From positions 1 through 39,112 of the forward strand of contig DCHS01000034.1 of the NCBI GenBank assembly GCA_002314875.1: 39,112 nt of DNA, written 5' to 3'. The translations under genes and the position numbers were made by a program. Below the pieces are notes generated by a model. It was not told where the DNA came from, ran no database searches, and saw only the letters and a program-made list of their open reading frames with translations. Within the stretch, counting starts at the first letter, position 1. Every line of letters begins with the position of its first letter. Shown here in pieces: positions 23,373 through 31,868 of this stretch. Origin of the DNA: Prevotellaceae bacterium UBA1746. GTDB taxonomy: Bacteria; Bacteroidota; Bacteroidia; Bacteroidales; Bacteroidaceae.

Positions 23373-24098
23373 TTATTCTTCTTCTGCATTTTCAATATTT
23401 CCGTCTGCATCGGGGAAAACAAGTTTGTAGCCCTTACCGTGGATATTGATGATTTCGACAGTAGGATCATCCTTGAGAATCTTACGGAGCTTCGTGATAT
23501 ACACATCCATAGAGCGGGCGTTGAAGTAGTTGTCATCTACCCAGATACTCTTGAGGGCAAATTCACGCTGCAACATCTCATTGGAATGAGAGCAGAGGAG
23601 AGCGAGAAGTTCACTTTCCTTTGTCGTCAACTTGCGGTTAACGGTAGGACTGGTGAGCGTCTGCTTAACGGTGTCGAAAACGAAAGAACCGAGCTGGTAA
23701 ACGGTTTGTTCGCGACTGCGGCTGTTACGGGTACGACGGAGAACGGCCTCAATACGGAAGGTCAGTTCTTCCATGGAGAAAGGCTTGGTGAGATAGTCAT
23801 CAGCACCAATTTTGAAGCCTTCGAGGATGTCATCCTTGAGGGTACGAGCGGTAAGGAAGATGATAGGTACATCCTTGTTGACATCACGAATTTCGCGAGC
23901 AAGGGTAAAGCCGTCTTTCTTAGGCATCATGACATCAAATACACAGAGATTGTACTTATCACGGAAGAAAGCATCGTGGCCGGCCTCGCCGTCAGGGCAG
24001 AGACAGGTTTCGTAGCCTTTTGCCTGAAGATATTCGCGGAGGAGCATACCGAGGTTTTCGTCGTCTTCGCAAAGTAGGATTTTCTGTTTTTCGTCCAT
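23373..24098 (-). CDS. rprY: OmpR-family response regulator, RprY-like
   Basis: A 241-residue cytoplasmic response regulator. The receiver domain (about 6-120) has the acidic pocket Glu11-Asp12-Asp13, phospho-acceptor Asp55 (VFDVMMPKKDG) and Lys105 (LTKPFS). A winged-helix DNA-binding domain (about 135-230) has the KESELLALLCSHSNEML and IHGKGYKL signatures. The start closely matches my memory of Bacteroides RprY (LLCEDDENLGMLLREYLQAKGY). It lies 121 nt downstream of the cognate kinase gene, in the same orientation. RprY homologues have been linked to oxidative-stress and central-metabolism control. Confidence 0.92.
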   Translation of the reverse strand: MDEKQKILLCEDDENLGMLLREYLQAKGYETCLCPDGEAGHDAFFRDKYNLCVFDVMMPKKDGFTLAREIRDVNKDVPIIFLTARTLKDDILEGFKIGADDYLTKPFSMEELTFRIEAVLRRTRNSRSREQTVYQLGSFVFDTVKQTLTSPTVNRKLTTKESELLALLCSHSNEMLQREFALKSIWVDDNYFNARSMDVYITKLRKILKDDPTVEIINIHGKGYKLVFPDADGNIENAEEE

Positions 24099-24219
24099 AG
24101 TGGTATCTTTTTGTTTGTTAATATTCTTTGTTTCTCGCCGATAAATCGACGAGCGCAGTGGCCTTGCTAATTGAGAGTCTATGCTTTGAGATAGGGTCTA
24201 ATGGGGCTCAACTGCGAAC

Positions 24220-25728
24220 CTATGCTTCCATGAGGGGGAGGGTAATAATGAAAGTAGTGCCTTGACCATAGACACTCTCAGCACGAATGTTTCCCTTATG
24301 ACCTTCAACGACAGATGTGACATAAGCCAGACCGAGGCCGAAGCCTTTGACGTCGTGTCGGTTACCTGTTGAAACACGGTAGAAACGGTCGAAGATTCGT
24401 TTGAGATTTTCCTTCTTAATACCGATGCCGTTATCAGAAATGTAGATTTTCAAACGATTATTCTCGTTCGCAGTACGGATATTCAAATGGAGATTGATAG
24501 GATTACCCTTTTCATCCTTGGCATCCTGACGGCGGTATTTAACCGCATTGTCGAGAAGATTGAAGATGACATTAGTAAAGTGCATTTGGTCGGCAAAGAT
24601 GATGGGATCTTCTGCATCCAACTGTGTGTCAATCGTTCCTCCAACGTTATGAACCTTGAGAGTGAAGGTTGAGGCCACTTCTTCGATGATAGCATTGGCA
24701 TCGAGTTCGTCAAACTTGAAGGTTGTTGCCTTTCCCTTTTCAAAGAGACTCGTTTGCAAAACCTTATCAACTTGGAAACGTAGACGTTTGCTTTCATCGG
24801 TGATGATGCCCGCAAGATGCTTTAACATTGTCTCGTTCTTGGGAACGGAGGTGTCTGAGAGCATTTGAGCAGCGAGTGAGATGCTTGAAATCGGCGTCTT
24901 GAACTCGTGGGTCATATTGTTGATAAAGTCCGTCTTCATTTCTGTCAGTCGCTTCTGACGGAAGATTATCCAGATGCTGTAGATAAAGACAACGAGTAGG
25001 ATGAAAGTGAAGATCAGCGCAGGAATCAGGAATTTCACCGTAGCAAAAATATAGCGTCCTGTGTGAGGGAAGTGGATCTTGATGATGCCGTGCTGCGTCG
25101 GTGGATCATTCTGGAAAAGGACCTGCTGATAGACTTTAGCATTACCAGGTTCTTCGTAATCGGGACATCGATAGAGCTCACGACCGTCGAAGGTAGTCAC
25201 CATAAAATGGTATTTCAAATCAATGTTGCGACGCTTGAGGTGAGCCTGAATGGAACGGTCAAGTTCTGTGAAATCAATACGTTGGGAAATCTCCTTATCA
25301 GCAGGTTTGTAAAGGATGGCGTAGATGGCTTCGTTAAGGAGTTCTTTCTGGTGAAGGAAACGCTGGCGTATTTTTTCCTGGCTGGCAGCCTTAGCATTTT
25401 CTTTCTTTAGCAATAAGCTTCTTTCTTTAAGCGTTGCACTGTCAGCGTTGGCTAGTTTCAACAGGCTGTCCTGAAGCTTCGTAAAGTCATCATGCTGCTG
25501 GCGCTTATGGATGCTGTCAGTAATGACAATCTCCTGCTCGATGGTATTTCGCGTTTCCTTGAGTTCTAAATCATGGGAAATGCGGAAGAGGACACGGCCG
25601 ATATCGCCATTGAATTGTTCCTGGCGGGCTTCGACAATTTCCTCAAAATAACGCATTTGCGTATAGATGAGTCCCACAAACGTGAGACCCATTATCACTG
25701 CAATGGTCCAGATTGTTCTCTTTTTCAT
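24220..25728 (-). CDS. rprX: Membrane sensor histidine kinase, RprX-like
   Basis: A 502-residue inner-membrane kinase. Transmembrane helix 1 (about 5-24) and helix 2 (about 232-256) flank a periplasmic sensor region of about 205 residues rich in predicted coiled coil (about 50-165). The HisKA phospho-acceptor is His274 in NNMTHEFKTPISSISLA. The HATPase_c domain (about 380-500) has N box NVIFNLLDNAVKYR, G1 ISDNGIGIKKENL and G2 GFGLGLAYV. It should phosphorylate the RprY-like regulator encoded next. A -7 type element lies 4 nt before the ATG, so the transcript may be leaderless. Confidence 0.92.
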   Translation of the reverse strand: MKKRTIWTIAVIMGLTFVGLIYTQMRYFEEIVEARQEQFNGDIGRVLFRISHDLELKETRNTIEQEIVITDSIHKRQQHDDFTKLQDSLLKLANADSATLKERSLLLKKENAKAASQEKIRQRFLHQKELLNEAIYAILYKPADKEISQRIDFTELDRSIQAHLKRRNIDLKYHFMVTTFDGRELYRCPDYEEPGNAKVYQQVLFQNDPPTQHGIIKIHFPHTGRYIFATVKFLIPALIFTFILLVVFIYSIWIIFRQKRLTEMKTDFINNMTHEFKTPISSISLAAQMLSDTSVPKNETMLKHLAGIITDESKRLRFQVDKVLQTSLFEKGKATTFKFDELDANAIIEEVASTFTLKVHNVGGTIDTQLDAEDPIIFADQMHFTNVIFNLLDNAVKYRRQDAKDEKGNPINLHLNIRTANENNRLKIYISDNGIGIKKENLKRIFDRFYRVSTGNRHDVKGFGLGLAYVTSVVEGHKGNIRAESVYGQGTTFIITLPLMEA

Positions 25729-25732
25729 ACCG

Positions 25733-25740
25733 CAAAGTTA
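25733..25740 (-). promoter_or_regulatory. Possible -7 element directly before rprX
   Basis: Minus-strand TAACTTTG fits TAnnTTTG and ends 4 nt before the ATG. I find no good TTTG at -33. If used, transcription would begin at or within a base or two of the start codon. Confidence 0.4.
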
Positions 25741-25811
25741 GCGACTTCTCTATCTAGCATGCTTATTTTTTCGTTGATTTTTCTTTAGAAAAGGTTTAAT
25801 TAATATAAAAA

Positions 25812-25848
25812 TAGCAACGAAGTTGTTAAAATATCAACTTCGTTGCTA
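25812..25848 (-). terminator. Terminator after the ResB/CcsA gene
   Basis: TAGCAACGAAGTTG (25812-25825) pairs perfectly with CAACTTCGTTGCTA (25835-25848), a 14-bp stem with a 9-nt loop. On the minus strand a TTTTTA tail follows. It ends the minus-strand transcription unit before rprX. Confidence 0.85.
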
Positions 25849-25860
25849 ATATCGTTATGA

Positions 25861-27048
25861 TTAATTTGCATAGGAATGCATTCCGCCCAGCAGATAGTTC
25901 ACTCCGAAATAGGTAATCAGTACGCAAGTAAACGCTCCTATTATATATATAATAAAGTGGCGGTCGGAACGGAACCAAGGGAGGGAAACGCGATGGAAAG
26001 GCAGACAGTAGATAAGCAATGTAATCAGTGCCCAGACTTCCTTGGGATCCCAGCTCCAGTAATTTCCCCAGGAGATATTTGCCCAGATTGCACCAAGGAA
26101 AATACCAACGGAAAGGCAAACCTCAGCGTAAAGTAAAAGCGATCGTAATCCACTGTGAACCTGCTCTATGCGTTGTTGCTGCGATTCCGATGGGTGGGGA
26201 TGAAGGTGGTCATACCATAAAGCATAGATACCTCCAACCGCCATAGCGAGGAAAAGCGAATAGGCAATGATGATGATGCTTACATGAATGCCTAACAATG
26301 GCGAACGAAGAACAGGAAGCAGCCGGTCGGCAGTAATCCAATTGTAGGTGTAGAAACCTGAAACCAAAAGTGCAAAGGCAACAACAATCAGTGACTTAGA
26401 TGCCTTAATCCTTTTCGGAATTAGGAGTAATAGGCCAGTGAGAAAGAGTAGGGCATATCCAGCATAAGTAATGGCGATACCGTACGGATCATGCGAGACG
26501 CTGAAAATACTGCCGTGCTTGTCCGGAGCATATGAGGCTTGGTAGAAACGCAACTGGCGATGACGCAGAATCTTGTTCATCGAAATAGCCGCGTTTGTCG
26601 TTGTTCCGTCTTTGTCGATAATCGTGACATGGCTGATGTAGTCCTTCGGATCTTCTGTGCCCGCATAGTAGTCAATATCGAACTTGTCCAAGCGAAGCAT
26701 AAAGTCCATGTGGGCCACACGATTCTCTGAAGTTAGAAACATATTACTCTGCTCGCCTTCACGTAGATATAGACTTCCGTTTGTACTTGTCAACGCTGTC
26801 GTCAAACCACCAGCGAGGATGATGACGAAAGACAGATGAAGCAGACACACGAGCGGGCGTTTCCAAAGCTTTCTCTTCCAGATAAGCCAAAGGCCGGCAA
26901 GTGTAACCATTCCCCAGAGAATACGGAACCACCAGGTGCCATAGATCATTTTTTTAACAACTTCCGCTCCAGCATTAGGTTCTAAAAATGTGGCCACCAC
27001 CAGCACGGCGATGGCCAACAAAAGAATATAGAAAGGGGATTTTGTCAT
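25861..27048 (-). CDS. Cytochrome c biogenesis protein, ResB-like segment plus CcsA domain
   Basis: A 395-residue multi-pass inner-membrane protein of system II (Ccs) cytochrome c maturation, which moves haem to the outer face and attaches it to CXXCH. The N-terminal half has four predicted helices and a ResB-like extracytoplasmic segment (about 100-190, with LYLREGEQSN and RFYQASYAPD). The C-terminal CcsA domain carries the haem-handling tryptophan-rich motif YWSWDPKEVWALI (from about residue 330) and conserved histidines. Full ResB-CcsA fusions are about twice as long, so the ResB part is abbreviated. ATG 27048 is chosen; the open frame upstream overlaps the neighbouring gene. It follows the RidA-like gene by 4 nt, and two proteins with CXXCH motifs are encoded just upstream. 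Confidence 0.88.
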   Translation of the reverse strand: MTKSPFYILLLAIAVLVVATFLEPNAGAEVVKKMIYGTWWFRILWGMVTLAGLWLIWKRKLWKRPLVCLLHLSFVIILAGGLTTALTSTNGSLYLREGEQSNMFLTSENRVAHMDFMLRLDKFDIDYYAGTEDPKDYISHVTIIDKDGTTTNAAISMNKILRHRQLRFYQASYAPDKHGSIFSVSHDPYGIAITYAGYALLFLTGLLLLIPKRIKASKSLIVVAFALLVSGFYTYNWITADRLLPVLRSPLLGIHVSIIIIAYSLFLAMAVGGIYALWYDHLHPHPSESQQQRIEQVHSGLRSLLLYAEVCLSVGIFLGAIWANISWGNYWSWDPKEVWALITLLIYCLPFHRVSLPWFRSDRHFIIYIIGAFTCVLITYFGVNYLLGGMHSYAN

Positions 27049-27052
27049 TGGT

Positions 27053-28192
27053 TTAGAAAGCACGGAAAGCGGGATTGTTACGCTCTGTAATACCGATACA
27101 CTCCATTTCGATGAGCCATGTGGGACGGCAAACTGGAGCGAGCGTGTAAACAACAGGGATATTAGGGTATTTCTCCTCAAACATCTGGCGAACAATGTCG
27201 TAGTCACAAATGTCACGGAGATAAACGATAATCTGTGCGCAGTGTTCCATGGTCATGTCTGCCTCAGCGAGGAGTGCTTCGACATTTTCCCACATACGTT
27301 CTGTCTGCTTGACGATATCACCGACATGAACCACTTCACCCTTGTGATTGATGCTTGCAGTTCCGCTGATGTAGGCATGGGCACGATCACCGTATTCCAT
27401 GACTGTACCACGCTCGAAAGTAACACCGTATTCGATGGTTGGATTCAAATGGTCCAAAGCATAGAGATATCGCTGCTGTTCAGGTTCAAAACCTGTGAGT
27501 GCATAGGTTCCAAGCTGTATGAGAGCTCGGGTATCGGAAGGCAAACCCTGAATGCCTGTAGAGGCAATGTAGTGAGTGTCGCGGGAAAGACCTTGCTCAA
27601 GGAAATTCTCAAGACGAGCCTTCACCATTCCGGCATATTGTGTATCGACATCGCGAACGAAGAACCAGGTACGGATACAGTTTTCTGCAAGCGTAGCGCC
27701 AAAGTTCTGGAGGGCTTCTTCGTACTCGATGAGAACACTTTCGGTCTGCCAGGCAGAGTCGCCCTTGTGTTGGTGCATACCCATTTTCCAAAGATGACGA
27801 TAACCATTGTGCTCAGAAACGACAACACCATTCTCGTTGGCAACCTGAGAGCCGCGTTGCAGATAGAGCCAGACTGCTATCTTTGAACCATCGAGGGGAG
27901 GTTGCTGAATCATGCTCACGCTGATATTAGGCTCCTTCTTCATTAAAGGAACCTGATTTGTGCTGTCGGAGAGGAAGTAGCGCTTCATAATACAGGTGGC
28001 ATTCTGACATTCGCCTTCAGTCGTCAAGCGTTCCTCAGCTTCATATATGCGTGCAAGTTGGTCTGCGAAGAGTCCTCCACGCGGTTCGACATGCAAAATT
28101 ACATGCCATTCGGGAATTCCCCCCTCAGGAGTGAAAGCGCCAATTTCAGCGCTGACACCCAGGTCAGACCATACTTTTTTGTTATACTTCAT
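27053..28192 (-). CDS. RidA/YjgF superfamily protein with FkbO-like N-terminal domain
   Basis: A 379-residue cytoplasmic protein. The C-terminal third (about 255-372) is a RidA-like domain with AYISGTASINHKGEVVHVGD, QTERMWENVEALL and CRPTWLIEMECIGI, whose Arg matches the position that binds carboxylates in RidA imine deaminases. The N-terminal part (about 1-230) is a diverged half of the same fold, as in FkbO/Hyg5-type chorismatases. The exact reaction cannot be told: imine deamination, chorismate or another carboxylate hydrolysis are possible. It is tightly linked (4 nt) to the cytochrome c assembly gene, which suggests shared expression. Confidence 0.72.
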   Translation of the reverse strand: MKYNKKVWSDLGVSAEIGAFTPEGGIPEWHVILHVEPRGGLFADQLARIYEAEERLTTEGECQNATCIMKRYFLSDSTNQVPLMKKEPNISVSMIQQPPLDGSKIAVWLYLQRGSQVANENGVVVSEHNGYRHLWKMGMHQHKGDSAWQTESVLIEYEEALQNFGATLAENCIRTWFFVRDVDTQYAGMVKARLENFLEQGLSRDTHYIASTGIQGLPSDTRALIQLGTYALTGFEPEQQRYLYALDHLNPTIEYGVTFERGTVMEYGDRAHAYISGTASINHKGEVVHVGDIVKQTERMWENVEALLAEADMTMEHCAQIIVYLRDICDYDIVRQMFEEKYPNIPVVYTLAPVCRPTWLIEMECIGITERNNPAFRAF

Positions 28193-28214
28193 TGTAGTTT
28201 TTGAATTTCGCGTG

Positions 28215-28246
28215 CAAAATTAAGAATTATTTATGAAATAACACAA
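28215..28246 (-). promoter_or_regulatory. Possible promoter of the RidA-like/CcsA pair
   Basis: Minus-strand TAATTTTG (28215-28222) is preceded after 20 nt by TTGT (28243-28246), a one-mismatch -33. The leader would be about 18 nt. The -33 overlaps a small hairpin. Confidence 0.5.
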
Positions 28247-28256
28247 CTTTGTTGTG
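28242..28256 (-). terminator. Weak hairpin after the cytochrome-porin cluster
   Basis: CACAAC and GTTGTG form a 6-bp stem with a 3-nt loop, followed on the minus strand by TTATTTC. It may partly end the five-gene cluster before the RidA-like gene. Confidence 0.35.
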
Positions 28257-28276
28257 CCAAACTTTACAAAGTGGGG

Positions 28277-29011
28277 TTATTCTGCGGCTCCATGGTCAAT
28301 CCAGTCGTCAATCAGACGCTTATGTATATCATTGAGAATGTTGCTATGATCATAGCGCAAACCAGTTGGATTTCCATCCGCGAGAACATCATGAAGAACA
28401 CTTCCGATAGCATTTCCCGGGAGGACGCGAATACCACCTTCTATTCGCGATGAAGCCACATTGACTAAGTTAAGATAACTGTTTTCCTTGCTCAAATCAA
28501 GATTTGCACGACCATTATTTGAACCGTGGCACATCGAGCAGTTATAGTTGGCACCGTCAAAAACCTCACGCTGAATAGTAGAAAACTGGCCAACATTCAT
28601 AGGTGTTTGGAGTTCAAAGTAAATGGTATCGCTCGTGGACATTTCTGCTGGGTCTATGGCTATGCTTTCAAAAGTAGCAATACGACGACGTAGCCTATTC
28701 GCAATACCGAATTCAATAGTTTTGGCATCGGTAGGAATATTGGGCAGTACGAGAGTCACGTATCCATCTTTTATGGAAACATTCGTTATCTGTTTCTGAA
28801 TCACCGAATAATCACTTTCTTCATTGTAGGCCGCTAGTACGACATCATAGCCGTCAGACCAAGAATCACACCCCGTGATATGTCCCGCGAACTTAACAGT
28901 ATAGTACTCCGTATCAGAAATATAGACTTCGTCAAGGATATCACCTTCATCGCAACTTTGCAAGGAGAAAAGCGCCAGCAGCGTGAAAAGATAATAAGGG
29001 TTATACTTCAT
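28277..29011 (-). CDS. Mono-haem c-type cytochrome lipoprotein
   Basis: A 244-residue lipoprotein (lipobox LQSC, Cys20). Residues about 30-140 form a beta-rich region of unknown function. The C-terminal part (about 145-244) is a planctomycete/Bacteroidota-like c-type cytochrome domain with one haem-attachment motif Cys158-Ser-Met-Cys161-His162, followed by LDLSKENSYLNLVN, the VLPGNAIGSVLHDVL segment and LIDDWIDHGA. The axial Met is not obvious; candidate distal ligands are His in the C-terminal stretch. Last gene of the porin-imelysin-di-haem cluster, 9 nt after the second porin. Likely an electron carrier on an envelope membrane. Confidence 0.82.
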   Translation of the reverse strand: MKYNPYYLFTLLALFSLQSCDEGDILDEVYISDTEYYTVKFAGHITGCDSWSDGYDVVLAAYNEESDYSVIQKQITNVSIKDGYVTLVLPNIPTDAKTIEFGIANRLRRRIATFESIAIDPAEMSTSDTIYFELQTPMNVGQFSTIQREVFDGANYNCSMCHGSNNGRANLDLSKENSYLNLVNVASSRIEGGIRVLPGNAIGSVLHDVLADGNPTGLRYDHSNILNDIHKRLIDDWIDHGAAE

Positions 29012-29020
29012 GATGAGAAA

Positions 29021-30253
29021 TTAGAAAGAGTATTGAAGTTGAATCTTGGCAGCGTGAGTAGCAATGCCAAGATCGTCGTTATCGCGGTCAAGTTGTGTGT
29101 CGTGTCCCCAGCGTCCGGTGTACTGGTACATGGCACTTAGTTTAAGACCAACTCCTGTGAAGAAATAGTTAATGCCAATGGCGGGACTGTTGAGGAAACC
29201 GCCAGTGTCCGTACCATTGCGATTGAAGAAATCATAGCGGGCTGCAAGCTGGAGATTGCGCGTTGCAAAGTAGCCCGCCTGGACATAACCGCCTAGGAAA
29301 TTATAAGTTTCGTCAATCTTCTGGCGCTTGGTAAATCCAACATGCATCATATAGGCCTCAGCACCAACATACCAGCGATTATATAAAAGACTGTATTCCA
29401 AGCCGACACGAGTATCGTTTGTACTTTCATATTCACTTTCGACATTCAAGTTTGCGCTGGCACCGATAAGCATCTTTTTTTCGTTCAATCGGTGAGCATT
29501 TCCTTGTGTTGTAGGCATAACTCCCCAAGGCATGTAGGTCAAACGGCCTGCATAGAGCAGAGAAGGAATGTGCCAGTCATCACTGAAAGTCTTGCCAGCA
29601 GTATTGACACCGCCGCCTGTACCATTGAAAATGCCGAGTTCATAGCCCAACTTTGGAGTGTTCTTACCAGCAATACCATGCATTTCAACGCCTAAGTCCC
29701 AACCTGTTACGATGCTGGGCATTGTAGCGTTGAGGCTATAAGGCATGATGACGCTGGAAGTCAGCGAGGTTGGAAGCATGGGCATCAGGGTTTCACCGAG
29801 AGTTGTTTGGAAAGCATGACTGAACGGTGTCTTGAATTTTCCAACACGGAACTGAACGCCATCGCTGACCTTGACATCAAACCAGGCCTGCTGGAGAATG
29901 TTGCCACCAGAACCTGCCGCATTGATACTAAGATTGTAAGTGACGCGGTCGTAGGCTTTACCCGTAAAACCGAGAACGGCATAGGGAACAGCAAAGCCCG
30001 AATTGGCGATATTGTCTTGGTTGTAAGCCTTATCGAGACCTTCGTCATCGTACCAGTTGAGAGAACCGGACATCTGAATCATCATGTAAGGTTTGAACGA
30101 GAACTTCTGGTTTCTGCTTTCAATGCAGAAAGCGCGATTGTTGGCAATGCTGACGATGCCGTTGTCTGCGTCCAGTGAGTCGGGCTGTGCAGTGTTTGCC
30201 ATTATTGAAAGAGGAGCAATAAGAAAAGCGGCTGTTGTGAGGATATGTTTCAT
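29021..30253 (-). CDS. Outer-membrane porin (OprO/OprP-like)
   Basis: A 410-residue outer-membrane beta-barrel with signal peptide (1-19, ending SIMA). Features of phosphate-selective-porin-like proteins include KFSFKPYMMIQMSGSLNW near the N-terminus, FRVGKFKTPFSHAFQTT in the middle, alternating aromatic strands, and a terminal strand ending in Phe (KIQLQYSF). Substrate unknown. It starts 1 nt after the di-haem oxidoreductase stop and precedes the cytochrome lipoprotein by 9 nt, so it belongs to the same transcript. Confidence 0.85.
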   Translation of the reverse strand: MKHILTTAAFLIAPLSIMANTAQPDSLDADNGIVSIANNRAFCIESRNQKFSFKPYMMIQMSGSLNWYDDEGLDKAYNQDNIANSGFAVPYAVLGFTGKAYDRVTYNLSINAAGSGGNILQQAWFDVKVSDGVQFRVGKFKTPFSHAFQTTLGETLMPMLPTSLTSSVIMPYSLNATMPSIVTGWDLGVEMHGIAGKNTPKLGYELGIFNGTGGGVNTAGKTFSDDWHIPSLLYAGRLTYMPWGVMPTTQGNAHRLNEKKMLIGASANLNVESEYESTNDTRVGLEYSLLYNRWYVGAEAYMMHVGFTKRQKIDETYNFLGGYVQAGYFATRNLQLAARYDFFNRNGTDTGGFLNSPAIGINYFFTGVGLKLSAMYQYTGRWGHDTQLDRDNDDLGIATHAAKIQLQYSF

Positions 30254-30254
30254 G

Positions 30255-31790
30255 TTATAGGGATTCTAAGAATTTTATAAGTGCAGAACGATCGGAACGG
30301 TCCATTTTCATAAAGAGTTTTTTTGAAGCCTCACCTTCACCACCGTGCCAGAGAATAGCCTCGATGAAATTGCGAGCTCGACCATCGTGGAGGAAGTAGG
30401 TATGACCGTTTACTTTCTTTTGAAGACCAATGCCCCAAAGCGGGGTAGTTCGCCATTCATTTCCGCGTGCCAATCCGCTGACGTAGTTATCATTAAGGCC
30501 AACTCCCATGATTTCCGATCCCATATCGTGGAGGAGATAATCGGAATAAGGATGGATGGTCTGTCCCCCCAAGAGAGGAAGTTGGGTTCCGTTGAGAAGA
30601 GTGGCTCCACGTGTTTTTGTGTGTAAAGTAGTAACATGGCAAAGATGGCATTTCGCCTGATAGAACATCTGTTCACCGCGAGCAACCAATTCTCGTTCTG
30701 TCATAGTCTTTACGCTGCCATCGGAAGCCGTGACACTGACGGCGAGTGTCTTGCTACCCAAACGGCGGGCAGGGACACCGAGACCATGCATATAGAGATC
30801 AACATCCTCCATCTCTTTTGTAGAGATATCGAGTTTGTCGTAAAGAAGTCCCATCATGGAACCTTCCTGCATCTGCAATTGTCCTTCGCAAATCTCTTCA
30901 GGATAGCGGCTGTTGGTCGTTCCCATATCGCTGGAAAAACCTAATTCAACTGTCAGGTCAGCATGCTGGGCCTTGTTTCCACTGAGTCCTAATTGCTTGA
31001 TACCTCGTTCGGTGATGTAGTTGCAACGACCAGAAATGCCGTATTCAGGATAGTTGCTCTGCTTGGCGAGTGCTTCTATTTCTTGTGGGTCAAGTGCCAT
31101 CATCTGTCCCATACCGACGTGACGGAGCGGTATTCGGACGGTGCAGAACAATTCGTCTGGCTGGGGAACATGACCATCCGGACCTGGTGCATACCAATCA
31201 GTAATTGTATAACTCGGACGGGCCAACTCATAAAGTTCTCCATCAGGGAACTGGCCTTCTTCGAAAGTCCAGTCTACACGGAGTTTGCCTTCGGTTGTAA
31301 TACCAAGAATACTCTGGTCGTGGAGAACACGTCCGTAGTTCTGGAAGAATACGCCATTTTTTCGTGTGACATAGACGAGCATCGCCGACATTCCGTTTTC
31401 TCCGGAACCATAGGTGCCATCATTACGAAGATTCCAGGTACCCGCACTCGTTCGGCCGGCATGGATGTGGCAGCTGTTGCAGGAATATCCGGCGTAAACA
31501 GGGCCATAGGTGGTGTTACCGCTTTGGTCAACAGAGGCACGGTCATAGAGAGAGTTGCCGTGTTTCCAACGAATGAAATTTGCAGTGTTGGAGCGAATCC
31601 AGTCATTCTCATTGTCATAGGCGAGCGACGAATTCATGAATGTGGTTGCAGTGCCGGCCGACATCGCATAATTCTCTAATTCCGCAGCATGTTCCTCTTC
31701 AAACCCAACTACCTCCAGACCGTCCTCTTCGCATGAAACAAAGAAACAAAGACCGAGGAGAGCAGCAATAAGAACATTGAAATTTTTCAT
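30255..31790 (-). CDS. Di-haem oxidoreductase lipoprotein (DUF1111, DHOR/thiol oxidoreductase family)
   Basis: A 511-residue lipoprotein (lipobox FVSC, Cys20). It has two haem c sites: Cys104-Asn-Ser-Cys107-His108 and Cys381-His-Leu-Cys384-His385. The second lies in a C-terminal cytochrome-peroxidase-like region (GEQMFYQAKCHLCH, then FLHDGRARNFIEAILWHGGEGE), characteristic of the di-haem oxidoreductase family. The substrate of this family is unclear, and it is often encoded beside imelysins. ATG 31790 gives the signal peptide; upstream in-frame codons fall in the hairpin leader. The CXXCH sites need system II maturation, encoded at 25861-27048. Confidence 0.9.
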   Translation of the reverse strand: MKNFNVLIAALLGLCFFVSCEEDGLEVVGFEEEHAAELENYAMSAGTATTFMNSSLAYDNENDWIRSNTANFIRWKHGNSLYDRASVDQSGNTTYGPVYAGYSCNSCHIHAGRTSAGTWNLRNDGTYGSGENGMSAMLVYVTRKNGVFFQNYGRVLHDQSILGITTEGKLRVDWTFEEGQFPDGELYELARPSYTITDWYAPGPDGHVPQPDELFCTVRIPLRHVGMGQMMALDPQEIEALAKQSNYPEYGISGRCNYITERGIKQLGLSGNKAQHADLTVELGFSSDMGTTNSRYPEEICEGQLQMQEGSMMGLLYDKLDISTKEMEDVDLYMHGLGVPARRLGSKTLAVSVTASDGSVKTMTERELVARGEQMFYQAKCHLCHVTTLHTKTRGATLLNGTQLPLLGGQTIHPYSDYLLHDMGSEIMGVGLNDNYVSGLARGNEWRTTPLWGIGLQKKVNGHTYFLHDGRARNFIEAILWHGGEGEASKKLFMKMDRSDRSALIKFLESL

Positions 31791-31810
31791 TAATCCATTT
31801 TCGTCATAAA

Positions 31811-31842
31811 GTGTAGACAGAATCTCACGATTCCATCTACAC
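31811..31842 (-). promoter_or_regulatory. Stem-loop between imelysin and di-haem oxidoreductase genes
   Basis: On the minus strand a 14-bp stem (two wobble pairs) is closed by a GTGA loop, a GNRA tetraloop. It lies in the only sizeable gap (78 nt) inside the cluster. The 3' side has only TTTA, so it is a poor terminator. It fits better as a processing or mRNA-stability element that adjusts imelysin versus downstream expression. Confidence 0.6.
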
Positions 31843-31868
31843 CGGTTAACTAACAATCTAAAACACAA

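Noticed and set aside
28243..28259. Third sigma-54 site on the minus strand
   Set aside because: TGGCAC is present but the TTGC box is absent at the required spacing (AGTT instead).
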